DNA of 64,000 bases from Archilochus colubris (lineage: Eukaryota > Chordata > Aves > Apodiformes > Trochilidae): assembly GCA_023079485.1 (NCBI GenBank), contig CM041084.1, positions 62,901,709-62,965,708 of the forward strand, read 5' to 3'. Below the pieces are notes generated by a model. It was not told the origin of the DNA. It was given only the letters and a program-made list of their open reading frames with translations, and made no database searches. Below, in pieces: positions 51,770 to 64,000 of this stretch (position 1 is the stretch's first letter; each line of letters begins with the position of its first letter). The translations under genes and the position numbers were made by a program.

Positions 51770-51845
51770 TTTCACTCCTGGATACACTAAATTAGGCACC
51801 AATCCATACTTCGGGACCTACATAGCTGGCCTCCTTCACAGTAGT
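51770..51845. repeat. Possible ancient amniote repeat fossil
   Basis: 'aaattaggcaccaatccata' followed by 'cttcgggacctacatagctg' recalls the repeated 'ttaggcacct' phrases of an old CR1-like repeat from reptile genomes. The call is from memory and short. Confidence 0.35.
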
Positions 51846-52734
51846 GCTGCCTGTACCCGGAGGCCCATTAAAGTGAAACAGAGGGTTGCAGGCAACTTGC
51901 CTACTCTGGAAATCAGGCCAGGACTAACCAGATTTGATAGCTCTGACCTTAAGAGATACAGTTGTGAAATGCAGACAAGACTCGAGCACCAGCATGGGAA
52001 TTATATGAGTTTTCTAAAGCATAAATTAAATGTTGAATCTTACAAACACTGCAGCTGCATGTCCTGAAATGCCTCTAAGGGCAAGAACTGATTTGGCCAT
52101 TTAAAATGCTTAATTTTAAAACATTTGATTTTGCAGGGTGCAAATCCATTAACTCAAGGACAGGCAAGTCCTTCAGTTTTCTCATCTTAAGCAGAACTCT
52201 ACTGTCAGACACACACAGTGGATATTTACTGCGTATCACTCCATCTTCCTGTACACACACAGACATGGAGTGGTCACCTTTAACGTGAGGAGTCAGTAAA
52301 AGCGTGGCATCAGAGAAGAAAACCGCAATGAACTCATCTCAGAGGTTTTTTATTTCAGGTTAGGGCAAAGTAGTTAATAATAACTGTGTTTTCCTGGCAG
52401 GGCCCACTGCTGTATACCTCTCACCAAGAGGCAGGCAAACTCATTGCCTTCAGAGTAAATAGAGAGGCAAGGTCTGCCTCCGTGGGGCTCATTACAGGGT
52501 AGAGGCATTAGTTCCTTTTCCTTATAATAAATCCTTGGTGTACCCACAATAACAAAAAATTTCTTTCCAAGCTGTGTTTAAAGTACTTAGAGTTCAAGTG
52601 CTCAGTGTCTCCGATCACATTTGAGGCAGATTTAATAGAGCATTGCTGCTGGCCTCCAGAAGGTACTTTTTACTCTTGCAGACCAGAAAATATTACACAC
52701 AGAGAGGCTAAGTCTGCCATCCCAGGTGCCAGTT
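51846..52734. other. Non-coding spacer, nothing recognised
   Basis: Open frames are at or below 64 codons. No repeat recognised. Confidence 0.45.
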
Positions 52735-52810
52735 TTATGCTGAAATAACTCCACTGATTGATGAAATTAAGATGGAATGAGACTGAAGTAATCTAATATT
52801 GAATCAGGCC
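52735..52810. repeat. Possible ancient amniote repeat fossil
   Basis: 'gaaataactccactgattga' with 'gaatcaggcc' at the end resembles the 'taactccattgacttcaatg' to 'gaatctggcc' pattern of an old reptile repeat. It is weak because the middle is badly diverged. Confidence 0.3.
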
Positions 52811-53580
52811 ATAAAAAATAAAATCTGCTATGTCAAAAATGTAGTTGACTCCAGAGATTTCCTTCCTCATTCCCTACGCAGAAAAGTTGCTCTTCAATTT
52901 TTTTCACATGAGGGATTTTGAAAAAGCAAGGCATGTAGGATTCTGGGATCTTTCTTTGGACTCTAATGGTATGCTGCCTGGGGAAGCTCATCACAAAGTT
53001 AAGCACAAATTCCCCACAGGTAACGGGAAATTAAAATATAACAGGAAAATAAGCTTTCCATACAGCTTATCACGTGGCTTAGTGAGTGGATAAATATGAA
53101 GTTGAATAAAAAGTCAAATGCTGCTTCAGTTTCATGACTGCTAGCTCTTTATCTCTGTCTCAGAACCCAACTGTGTTCTGTGGAGGAGGAAACATGTCAG
53201 TGCAGCAAATTTCACCTGCAATGAAAAGTAATTTATTGTGCCTAACTGTGAAAAGCAAATTGGTATCATCATCTAGGAGTTTGTATCTCACAAGGGTTGT
53301 TTCGGTAATTTGCCTTTCTTTTGGAAATAACTAAGATTAGAATAACTTCAAAAACTTGCAACTAAAATTAAATTAAACTGGATTTCATTAAAAATTGCCA
53401 GATGAGAAAAGTTGGAAGGAGATGTGCGTATGCCACAAAAAGAAGTACAATATGGTTATGAAAAATAAAGTGATTTCTTAATTGCTAGTGAGATATATTA
53501 ATCTTAGGTATAATGCAAATTCCAAGAAAAATAGCCTTGTCATCTCAAAATGTGTTTCTAGTAAGCCAATTTATTAATTT
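52811..53580. other. Non-coding stretch, AT-rich, nothing recognised
   Basis: AT-rich unique sequence leading into the polypurine tract. Open frames are at or below 82 codons. Confidence 0.5.
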
Positions 53581-53650
53581 AAAAAAAAAAAAAAAAAGAA
53601 AGAAAAAAAGAAAAAGAAAAAAAAAAAGAAAGAAAAAGAAAAAGAAAAAA
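53581..53650 (+). repeat. A-rich polypurine tract (A17 plus GAAA/GAAAA units)
   Basis: Seventy consecutive purines: 17 A, then irregular GAAA, GAAAAA and GAAAAAAA units. It ends about 30 bp before the recognisable start of a CR1 fragment. CR1 does not carry a poly(A) tail, and a tail would lie on the other side, so the tract is either an independent simple repeat or the insertion site. Confidence 0.9.
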
Positions 53651-53679
53651 GCAAGAGAACTGGACGTTTTACTCTTTCT

Positions 53680-53814
53680 ATAGAGACCTTCAAGACCCAT
53701 CTTGACACATTTCTGTGTGATCTGCCTTAGGTGCTCCTGCTATGGCAGGGGGGTTGGACTCAATGATCTCCAGAGGTCCCTTCCAACCTCTACCATTATA
53801 TGGTACTATGATTA
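53680..53814 (+). mobile_element. CR1 LINE, 3'-end fragment (avian)
   Basis: 'gagaccttcaagacccatct', 'tgtgtgatctgccttaggtg', 'atggcaggggggttggactc', 'aatgatctccagaggtccct' and 'tccaacctctaccatt' are the standard bird CR1 3' sequence. It ends in worn terminal octamers ('attatatggtactatgatta', from ATTCTATG-type units). At about 135 bp it is a heavily 5'-truncated copy, older-looking than the minus-strand copy at 14376-14650 and evidently of a different subfamily, since the two share little beyond the terminal region. Confidence 0.88.
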
Positions 53815-56800
53815 TTTCCTCTGTATTAACTGAAAAAGACAATCTGCACATGCAAAGCTGAGGAGAAAGAGGAATAAACTAGAAATGTTAATAACCAAAC
53901 TAAAAATTAAACCATTATCCTGAAGTATCTCACCACTGGACTGTTTTAAAACACACTAAATAACACCATTACTGTTCCCAGCACCAAGGATTAAGAGTAT
54001 TTGCATTCTGCTGCTAGAGTATTAGCTAGCTAAGGTTAAGAAAACTCTAGAGGATGGGATGGGACAAGGATTAGGACCGAATCTGCACACATCTCTGAAT
54101 GTTTCCCTTGCTTTTCAACTCCCTTGACTATGTAAGAAGGACAGAAGACCAAATCTTTCCAACAACCGGTTTATGTCTCCCGTGGCAGATCTACTCTCTG
54201 CAGTCACTCTGCTCCCAGAGAGGTAACAAAGAAAAGCCTGAACTCTTATTAAACCATCAACAAGAATAAACACCAGTCTTTTACACTGCTGAAGTATTAT
54301 ATATAACTAAGGAGCCTCTTGCTCCTCAATCCACTGCCAGTACCTTCTGATATACTTGCTTTCCACTCTCCTCTCTCACCTCTTTCTATCCAACATTTTC
54401 AGCTATCCCATATGCAATTTACTGATGCTCTAGGTCCCATCTCCTGTATCTTCACAACCCAAGTGTCAACTTGTAGCTCCTTCCCATCTCATTTGGCTTT
54501 TCCATTTCTCCTTCAGACACTGATTATCATCCTGCTATTCCTTCTCCCTGTCGATAATCTGTTTTTAATAACAGGCCCTGGTTTTTTACTAACACCAAGA
54601 ACTCAAAAAAAGTAACAGCAATCTATGGAGCTGATAACAGATTAAAGAGTTGCCTTTGCCTTTCGTTCCTTTAGAAGTCCGGACATGAAAAGTATCATCA
54701 AAGGCACAGATCAAATTTATAAAAGCCAACTGCAATCAATTTTCAGGACAGATGGGCTGACACTTCTCCTCGTCCAGATAAGCACTGGGCTCACAGCACC
54801 TTGTTATTACATGATTTCAGAAAGAAGGCACCTTCATCGGCATAAAATGAGGACATTTTCAGGCTGCATGCCTCAAAATGAAGCTTGGAAAATGCTACCC
54901 AGCGGACTCCTGCAAGAAGCCTTCCCATATATAAGGGGAGAGGATTGAACCCCCACAGCATAAGAAAGAGAGGAAAGGCACGGAACAATTAAGTATAATT
55001 CCCACAAATGAGACTACAAGCTGGCTGCAACAACACAGCTACAGAGAATATGGGGATCTTGGCTACATCAAGCTGCTAACAGGAAAGTTTTTCTTTTTAG
55101 TTAGGAAGTATGACAAAGCTGTAGAGGGCATCTGTATTTCTGACTTAACCACAGACCTTGATTAAAGAAAAACAGTACATATCCCACCAAAGCCAGAGGA
55201 ATTGCCTGCTGGGGATGCTTTTTTCTACTGAGTTTGAGGAGCTGAGCTCCTCTGGCTGCCACTTTTTAATGAAGGTTTCACCCTAGTGCTTCTCAACAAA
55301 TCACAAACTCCTCCCCTGGTTAACTTTCACCACCAAATACTGAACACACTGATGAAGATGATGAACAGTAAAGTTGTGTAATGGCTTCACCAACAGCTGA
55401 TAAAGCAAGTGTGTTGCATTACTTCAATCACAGCAGCTCGGAGTGTAGAAATTATGTTCACCACCTCACCCTCAAAGTGACCACCTTCCACTTACCAACG
55501 TGGTAATACTGATTTTTGAAGGGAAGGACCCTGGATAAAGCAGAACTGCCTGCTGGCAGCCACAAGCAAGAAAGAATTTGCCTTGCAAAATGACCAGGCC
55601 CTCAAAGTCCTAAGTGTGATGAGGAACAGGCAGTAACAATATGAATGTGTCCAAAGGCACAGAAAGATGTATCATGCAGGTTGCTCGAAGGGCGATGGAA
55701 AACTTTTATATGGTCAAATAACATAGTGAAAACCTTTGGTGTAATGGGAAGGTGATGGGAAATGGCCTGCTTTTGAAAAGAGAGCAGGCAAAAGAGCACT
55801 CAACAGAGAAATTAAGGTGAACAAAGCAGAATCCTTTTTCAAAAAAATGGACTTTGATGCTTGGTATTGCTGGGGAAGAAGAGCTGAACCAGCACTGTAT
55901 ACACAAGATGCCCCGTTTCAGGATCCAGTCTGCTTCTGTTCACAGCTCTTTCTTGCTGCCAACAGCAGACTGCAGCAGAACTACTACTACTTGTGCTTTC
56001 TAGCAGAGAAAGCAGGACCAGGCATATATTCAAATAGACAGCAATGCCACACATACTCTCAGTTTTACTCATGAACAGCAAAAACTGGTGGTAGTCAGTG
56101 AAGGCTTGTTAAGCATATTCAAATCAAGTCAAAGCATTTCTACATGCAATTAATCAGGATTTATTTGAAGGCACCCTGTTAGCACTCCCTTTTTCTGCTT
56201 CCTGAAACTCCAGTTAATGAGGTCCAAGACTGAATATGAAACTGTTTCATCTTGGGTTTTGAGAAAAAAAATAATCTGGAAAAAAAGGGTTATTGTTCAA
56301 TCCAATAAAGTGCTCTGGCAAAAAAAAAAAATAATTCTTTTCATCTTTGAGGGGAACAAATGTCTTAAAAGATAGAGGTTGGACAAACTAGATTAAATAA
56401 CTACAGCAATTTAAGAATGTGGAAGCATGATAGTTTTTTCTATAATAATGTACTAAGTGGTATTTCTGACATTAATGCCATTAGTCCTTTACTTGCTGCT
56501 GTTCTTTGTTTAGTCTAAACCAACATGTATTATGGTCTCAGACTCTGAACCAAAGGAGTGACAAAATAAGCATGCCTTGTTTATGAAACATTAGCTTCAT
56601 ATATTTTTGAATCCCTACTATGTTTGTTTAAAAAACACTTCCAATGTCTCTTTTCCATTTAGAAAGGAGAAAATCCAGTTTTCCCCTAATATTTCAAGTC
56701 AAGTGTTTAGGTATGAGCAAATTCATGTTACTTCTTCAAAAAAATTGCCCACATTAGGAGGAGATGGAGTTAATGCTCTACATGGGTTTCACACATCATA

Positions 56801-58051
56801 CTGTATCCACTGAAACCCCTTGCCTGCCACCCTTAAAGAACTTTATCCCATTACTAAGGGTAGACCCTATGCACCAAATGCAGGTGAACAGCTCACACCC
56901 AGTCCTTTGTACTCCATCTCACTCCAACTCACACGAGGAACTGAATGCACTGACGTTCAGCTCAGAGGTGTCCCCTAAAACAGAGTGGGGAGCTGGTTTT
57001 ACAGATATATGCTTTCATTATGAGATGTCCATATACTCTGTTTTGACACAAAGTAAAAATTTGTAGATTTTTTACAATACTTGCCAAATTCCTCTTCCAT
57101 ATGTCAGTCAAACAAAAAGCTAGCTGTACCAAGTTCCCTTCAAAATATACTAAGTGCTTTGATATGATGTTGGTTGCCACTTCAAACCCCTAAATCTCTC
57201 CAAATACCACTCACAAAAGATGAAGGAGCTGTGCTACAAATAGAGCAACTGCAGAGACTATGGCCCTGCCCACATTTGCTCTTGTGTATTTTTACACAAA
57301 GCTGAGCACTGTATGATGTGGGTGCCAGCTATAGCTTGTACCACACTGCCAACAAAACAGGATCCAAAAACAGATAACAAGGAAAATTCTAGGGCAGTTT
57401 CTATATACTATGACGGATAGAATTTATTGGGTTTTTCAATAACCACCATTGCAACATTTCATAGGTATTAAAAATATGGATGCAAACAGCACTAAAACCG
57501 TCAGTCATAAATTATTTCAGACTCTTCATTTTCCACTCCAGATGGCAGATTTTTTTCAGTGAGGTTCTGCTTCAGCTCCTGCCCCCACTATAGACAGTAT
57601 TATACAATAATACAATGATGTATTGATAAAAGCAAGTTGGACTTGACTATATGGAGAAGGTCATTTTACAGTCACGTACAAGTATTCTGTTCCAGCTCTG
57701 CTAGAATGCACAGTCACAGCACACACAACCTTAAGACAGTAAATTCAGTGGCACAGAAAAGTTTTTTGGGTTCACGGGCACTTGGGAAAGGCAATTTTCC
57801 AGCAACATTTTGCAGCACCAAGTTTGACTGACTTCTTTTCTCCCTCCAGGCTCTCTGAACCTGGAGAAACACTGTCTGGTTGTTCTCCTTGTGCCAGAAC
57901 AAACCATGTTCTCTGCCACTCAAACTTACCAGAGTAAGCTTTTAGACACTGACACAAGAAGACAGAAAACAGAACAATAAATACCACACAGACTTGTGGA
58001 AGAAAACCATCTGAACTGTTTGCAATTTAAAGCTTTGACTTTCTGTTTCAC
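53815..58051. other. Non-coding stretch, no gene seen
   Basis: Open frames do not exceed about 100 codons. Short A runs occur near 56317. No recognisable element or RNA gene on either strand. Confidence 0.5.
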
Positions 58052-59060
58052 TGTGGTGGGCTGACCCTGGCTGAACACCACATGTGCACCAAAGCCACTC
58101 TTATCACTCTCACTCCTTAGATACACAAGGGAGAAAAAAAGTAACAGAAGGCTCGTGGGTCATGATAAGAACAGTCCTGGGCAAAACAGACTCAGTTTGG
58201 GGAAATTAGTTTAATGTAATATCAATCAAATCAGAATAGGATAAAGAGAAAATAAACCAAATCTTAAAACACCTTCCCCTAACCCTCCCTTCTTCCCAGG
58301 CTCAACTTCTCTCCCAATTTCTCTACCTCCTTCCCCCACGGTGGTAAAAGGGGTTGCTGAATGGGGACTGTGGTCACCTCATCACCCCTTGCCTCTGCTG
58401 CTCCTTCCTCTTCTGGGGGAGGACTCCTCACACTCCTCCCCTACACCAGCTTGGGGCCCCTCCCACAGGAGAGAGCCATACACAAGCATCTCCAACTTCA
58501 ATCCTTGCTACAAGTCTGCAGCTCATTAACTGCTCCAGCCTGGGTCTGCTGCAGGGCCACAAGTCCTGCCAGCAAACCTGCTCCAGCATGAGCTCCTCTC
58601 TCCTCGAGTCCTTCCAGGAGTCCTGTCCCAGCACATGCGTACCACAGGGTCACAGCCTCCTTTGCACATCTACCTGCTCTGACATGGGGTCCTCCACGGG
58701 CTGCAGGTGGATATCTGCTCTAACACAGACCTCCATGGACTGCAGGGGGACAGCCTGCCTCACCATGGTCTTCACCATGGGCTGCAAGGGCGTCTCTGCT
58801 CTTGTGCCTGGAGCACCTCCTGCCTCTCCTTCTTTACTGACCTTGGTGTCTGTTGCGTTGCTGCTCTCACACATTCTCATTCATCTCTCCTGCTGCCTCT
58901 GCTGTTGCTCAAGGTTTTTTTGCCCTTCTTAAATATGTTACCCCAGAGGCTCTACCATTGTTGCTGATGGACTTAGCCTCGGCCAGCAGCAGGGCCATCT
59001 TGGAGTCAGCTGGTGTTGGCTCTGTCAGACACATGCAAGCTATCACCATGTACTTTCTAA
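58052..59060 (-). mobile_element. Degraded endogenous retroviral LTR (songbird-type), probably solo
   Basis: The left edge begins abruptly with 'tgtggtgggctgaccctggc'. It continues with 'gggcaaaacagactcagttt', 'ggggaaattagtttaatgta', 'aaaacaccttcccctaaccc', 'gggggaggactcctcacact' and 'cacgggctgcaggtggatat', which match from memory a LTR family of about 1 kb common in passerine genomes (TguLTR group; subfamily not assigned). I infer minus orientation because that strand has a TATA-like CATATTTAA (58929-58937) upstream of an ATTAAA polyadenylation word (58210-58215), and then the 3' end ...CCCACCACA. The right (5') edge fades near 59030-59060 without the expected terminus, so the LTR is truncated there and no target duplication is visible. 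No retroviral coding sequence flanks it. The 192-codon plus-strand frame at 58354-58932 lies wholly inside and is a by-product. Confidence 0.75.
58430..58810. repeat. Degenerate internal repeats within the LTR
   Basis: Recurring words such as 'ctccagc.tg.gctcct', 'tccac.ggctgcag', 'tccatggactgcaggggg' and 'ccatgggctgcaaggg', spaced about 45-60 bp, show that this part of the LTR is built from diverged tandem units. Variation in unit number explains length differences among LTR copies of such families. Confidence 0.55.
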
Positions 59061-62000
59061 GATGGTTGCTTTAATAGCATTACACTGGGAATTGGGAATT
59101 CAGTTACACCCCACAGACTGGATCTGGATTTCAACAATCCCTAAGCCACTGGCTGTTTCATCGCAGGTTTGAAAGATTTGGTGATTTTTCCTATTTTTTT
59201 TTCTTTTTAATAACTACCCAAGAAGTGTCACTTTACAAAATTTATGCCTGGCCCAGTGGCAAGTCTGGGGTTGGTTTGTAAGATTCCTGACCACCTCACT
59301 TCTTTAAAAAAAAACAACCAACCAAATAAACAAAAAACCCCAAACCACAGAGTGAAAACATTCATAGCAGCAACCAGAAATATCTTTCTTCTGTCAAGAG
59401 ATCATGCTTACCATACTTTCACACTTTCACACTTTACCATGTATAAACTTTTCTGTTTTGCTTGGCTTGGGTTTTTTTAATTGTAAAGATATCAGACAAA
59501 TGTCTTTGATACTTTTTTCCTACCCTCCACTGGCTTGGGTTTTTTTCCCTACTATTCACTGATTTTTTAAGACTGTGGCTGATAAATACTATCAATTTCA
59601 GTTTGTAGCTTAGTCCTAATCAGGTCATAACACAGTTCACTGCCTGGGGTTGTACTCAGCAAGCAACACTGGCCCAGCAGAGCCATCTTCTATCCCTCGG
59701 TTGCCATAGATACCCCTCAATGACCTCCTGACACGTTTACTTGGCTAGCAAACAGAAACTGTCATCACATCAAATGCTGGTTCTTCTTCTCCTTACTAAT
59801 ATCACTCTTTTTTTCCTAGTGGCACTGAAGAGGTTGTTGCATTCCTATTCACTCAGTAAAATCACCACACAGATTTGTGGCAAGGTCTGAACTGCTTCAG
59901 GCATTCCTCCTGCAAATCTGATTTAGCAGCTGAAACTGCTCACACTAACCCTGAAACACATGCAGAACCCTCATACAAGACATTGTGCCACTGGAAGGCT
60001 CTGAACTAGAAATTCAATTTTAAGATTAAACCCCAATCACATAGAGTCTTATTACCTTCAGGATTTTTTACGGAAGTGCCTCGAATTTCTGTTTTAAATT
60101 AGTCTACTCAGCAAACTGGCTTTCTTTTTATACAGCCTTCCTTTCCTCCTAAGGCATTTTAAGATCTTCATTTATTCAGCATTTAAGATCTTTATCTGGA
60201 GAATAAAAGAGGTCACTAACACCTTTACGTGGGTTGCAGAGCTGAAGAACATCTGGATCCCAAAATGACAACAACAGAAGAGAAATTTTAGAAAAACCCA
60301 CGATAGTTGTACCAAGAAATCAATAGTTTACTTTTCCTAAGAATATTCAAAGTGGAGCAAAGGAAAACTACACAATATCAGAGCCTTCCACAGGGCAAAG
60401 CAATTTAGTTTTCAATCATGAAAAAAAAACCCTATATTTAGAAAGGCATTAATAGGTTACTTTTCTTTGGGTAAATTCAGCAGAATTAAGAGAACCAGAT
60501 GGCCCAAAATCTACAGAGTATTCAGATCTATTACACTGATGCAGAAACATTAGAGAGTAAGAAACCCTACACGTCTTGAGAGTAGCCAGTGCAGACCATA
60601 TTATAACAAATGAGATCATTATGCTCAGCCTTGAAGCAAATGGATCTTTTGACTTTCAACAATTCATGTGCACTGCAGAATACCAAGTTATTATCATTTT
60701 TTTCTATTAAAAAAATTCCTGTAGCACTATTCCTTCTGATTTAGCATAAAGATTGGACAGTGAAAAACTTCTACTCCCAATAAATAATCATTTGGCAACT
60801 TCAGTGATCACAGGATTTGAAAACGCTGGCTTACTGTGAAAAATTAAAAGCACAGTTCTGAATCCCAGCCTGAAAAAAGCTGCACACCCACCAAAGTTTC
60901 ACTGATGCATAAAGCAAAAAACCAACCAAGCAAGGGGGAAATAGCACTGCTTTTATACTCTCCAGCAAAGAAAGCTTTCAGGACAAGTTTTGTCATCAGC
61001 TCTACAGCATCCTCTCTACGTTTCACTCGTGCAAGTCAATGGCGTTGAAGAGTGCCTATCTATGACCATCACTCAGTAGTAAACCCACCCCAGGTCTTTA
61101 AATTGCAGAAAGGAGGAAGATGACATAATGCTGAGAGCCCTAGGGTGGGACATGGAAGATGAAGACTCAGCTTCTTATTGTTCCACCCTTCACCAGGTTA
61201 ACAAGCCCACCTCTGGGCTTCATTGGGCCATCCAAGTAGAGGAAGCACGACAGCTTCCTCATTCGATGGGAATTCTGTGGGGACAGACACTGGAAAAGCC
61301 TGAGATGCTTAGGTATTTTCTGATGTGCCACTCCCTAGGTGATCCCTGGGTTGCTGTACTCTGCTCTTCCTTCACTGAGCAGATAAATACAAATGGTGGG
61401 GATGGAAGAAGGAAGTGAGCAACTTTGAATTTAACATATATAATCAAATTCTGTCAATATTTCCACTTGAAAAAGATCTCAGTTTTAGACACACTCCAAA
61501 AATAATAGCAGCTTTGTTCTAGCTTTATGGCTAAACTTATAGTAACATTTTAAGTACCACCATGTTTCAGAAATCAAACAATTATTATTTTAAAAGTTTT
61601 GTTTAAATAGTTTTGAGGTGAATTCTGACATTCTGTTTCTTTGGCTGAAAACAAACACAACCAGTGCTAACAAGAAAAGCATTTGAATTGTGCAGGCATT
61701 ATTTTCTTCTATAAACACTAATAAGAAAGCACCTAACCAATGCAGCCATGACCCAGTCTATCTGATTAGAAGCTATTTCAAGCCCTGTCTCTATATATGG
61801 GGTTAAAAATAATTTAATGTTCTGTTTTATAACAGGAAACTGAAAAGCTCAATGACAACTGAAGAAACATACGACATGCAGGCTGTGTTTTTAAATGATG
61901 TTCAGGGAGTGGAAGATCATGAGCAGATTTTCTAATAGTACTTCCCTTTTATCCCCCCACAAATTTTAGTATGAGAATGTTCTACATCCCTCAAGGGATT

Positions 62001-64000
62001 TCCCTCCAGCTTACCCACAAACTGTCCAGCCCCCACAAAACTCAACGATTGCATATGTCAGCTCAACTAATTAATTCAAGTATACAAATAGCTACCAAAT
62101 CATTGAAGGGTATGTACCTACACAGTGTTTTCCCACACATATTTTACTTGTGTATTTTATGCTTAGACAGCCCAATATACTAATCAGTGTGAAAAGGGTG
62201 AGAAGGCCAAATTAATTAAGATGATTTATATCTGGTTCAAGATCTTTCTACTTGTCTCAAGAGTGTAAAGGGGCTTTCATGTGTATGAAGATCAAGACTT
62301 GGGATGTGTATGTTTTGTAGTACTAGTGGGAAAGCACTATTCTGCAGGAGAATATTTCAGTGGTTACAGACCCCATAGGGGCAACATATCTGTATTTATA
62401 GGTATAGCCCCAAAGGCCATAAGGTTCCTCATTCATTAGAGATCTCATTCTAGGAGACAGTGACTATGCATTTAACCCCTTAAGCTCTGAGTAACTCTCC
62501 CACGAACACTATTTGACTGTGTCTTAAACACAGGAACAGCTTGAGGATGACTTGAAACAATGGTCTTTCTGTCCTGCCCTTCTGCTTCTTTAGTTTTTAT
62601 TCACAGTTCACATATTGTTGCTAAATTCACAGAATTGAGGTTTATGGCAAGAAAACTGTTATGAAACTGAATTAACCAGTAATAACATCACAATTACAGT
62701 GAGGAAAAAAACCCACTGCTTAAAACTCAGTGTATTTATATCTACGCATAAGTGATTACAAGTGACTTCCCTGACACCAGATATGCCATGCACACTGCTG
62801 CAGCTTCAAACATGAACTCATCTCTGCTTTTAACCCTTCTGTTAACACAAGCAAACTGTTACACCAACAAAACCAAAACCCAGAAATCAACCCCCTTGTG
62901 GTTTCCTTGAGTCAACTACAGCATCTTGCGCCACACAGAGGAAACCTCCATGTCTGTGTACCTCTGAACTGCCTTCTTGGCTTCTGCAGCTAATTCAAAC
63001 ATTTTCCCCAACCCAATCAATCAAGATGACACGAATCAGGCATGCCAATAGCTCACATGGGGACAGTGCCATGAGCATTTTGTCTCCAGGCCTACACAAG
63101 CCACTTGAAGTTAGGTTAATTCAGTGGGGCCTTTGATACACGTGTGGAGAAACCTCTGTCTGAATTCCTGTCTCCGTGACGCAGTACATGAAGTGCTTCA
63201 TCACACGCACTGTGTACACTTGATACCCAAGCTGGCTGGAACATAGCTGCCAGCACTACCCTTACCTCCACATTCCCATGGTCAGCAGCCTCTTGCAGCT
63301 GAAGCCATGTGCTCTTTCTCACCAACATGTGACACATCACCCAAAATATCAGCCTGTAAGGGCAATGATCAACATCAGCAAGACAGGGGGTGTGTCTGCT
63401 GGGGTTTTTTTTTTTTGGCAGTGAAAGCCAGAGTGTCAGCTTTGGTGCTTTCCTTCTAGGAGGAGGAGAATCCCCTGACTTACTATCCAACACCCTAAAT
63501 CCACTTTAAGTAATGTACTACAAAATAATACTTAACCAGCAGGTCTAAGTAGTTGCCGCCTTCTTCCCCAGAAAATGTTCCATTTGTCAATAGAGAGATT
63601 TTCTGCTAGGAAATTAAGAGACTTACAGCTCCATTTCCTTCAAGTCACTGGAAATAATAAAGGGGTCCACTTAAAAAGGACTTTTCTTATTTAGGCACAA
63701 ATTAAGGTAACACACATTTTCTGAGGTGGTACAGAAAGATGAGATGTGTCCTTTAACTACAATCAATGAAAACTAAACATACCCTTGCAGTTTGGCATGG
63801 AAAGGCCTCAACCACTGGGGAAAAATTCTTCAGTCAATGTCACTCAGTTCAGTGATCTGTGAATTAAGCTGAGAAGGTGTCCATGTTTTGAACTTTCTTG
63901 TAAAAAGAATAAAAAATTAGAACAGACAGACAGCTATTAAAAGCTCCACAGATAACCCTCTGGCATTATTACCCACATAAAACAGAGATACTGAAGAAAC
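59061..64000. other. Non-coding stretch, no gene seen
   Basis: The longest open frame is 63116-63493 (minus, 125 codons), with no recognisable domain. A T12 run at about 63406-63417 encodes its lysine run. A triplicated 'cactttcac'/'cacacttt' motif occurs near 59420-59440. No mobile element, RNA gene or coding domain recognised. Confidence 0.5.

Noticed and set aside
58354..58932. 192-codon plus-strand open frame
   Set aside because: It lies entirely within the retroviral LTR, is S/C/L/T-rich from CT-rich DNA, and overlaps other open frames on both strands. It is not a gene.
63116..63493. 125-codon minus-strand open frame
   Set aside because: It includes a lysine run from a T12 tract and shows no recognisable domain.
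1..64000. CRISPR arrays, operons, phage or bacterial defence systems
   Set aside because: The window is vertebrate nuclear DNA: no regularly spaced repeats, no closely packed open frames, and avian CR1 and LTR elements are present.
1..64000. tRNA, rRNA, snRNA or microRNA genes
   Set aside because: No intact cloverleaf, box motifs or long hairpin was found by eye. A covariance-model scan (Infernal with Rfam) would be decisive and could not be run.

Overview
This window looks like non-coding nuclear DNA from a bird, most likely a passerine. It is AT-rich and has stop codons throughout all six frames. The longest open frames are 192 codons, which is about what chance gives in 64 kb, and none reads as a protein family I know. 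I cannot support any protein-coding gene, rRNA, tRNA, CRISPR array or operon. It could be intergenic DNA or a large intron.

The lineage evidence comes from repeats. There are two CR1 LINE 3' ends, one on each strand (14376-14650 minus, 53680-53814 plus), carrying the diverged ATTCTATG-type terminal repeats typical of bird CR1. There is also one old, 5'-truncated retroviral LTR (58052 to about 59060, probably minus strand) that matches, from memory, an LTR family found in songbird genomes. Much older fossils lie beneath these: four stretches that read as MIR-type SINEs and several degraded stretches resembling ancient amniote repeats, the clearest at 2838-2985. A pair of about 135-bp sequences at 3085-3218 and 4378-4518 are diverged copies of each other that I cannot name.

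Layout: 1-14 kb is unique sequence with ancient repeat fossils, short simple repeats and one MIR. 14-15 kb holds the minus CR1. 15-29 kb is mostly unique, with a 21-bp tandem duplication, a C-rich and polypurine patch and an (ATT)n array. 29.7-30.0 kb holds the best regulatory candidate: paired AP-1 sites, an E-box, a perfect FOX-like palindrome and an inverted SOX-like pair within about 105 bp, with the FOX-like 12-mer repeated 269 bp downstream. 30-53 kb is mostly unique with three further MIR fossils and a perfect inverted repeat. 53-54 kb is a polypurine tract followed by the plus CR1, and 58-59 kb is the LTR. The rest is featureless to inspection.

I found no undescribed multi-gene system. 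The motif cluster near 29.7 kb and the unnamed repeat pair near 3-4.5 kb most deserve a second look.
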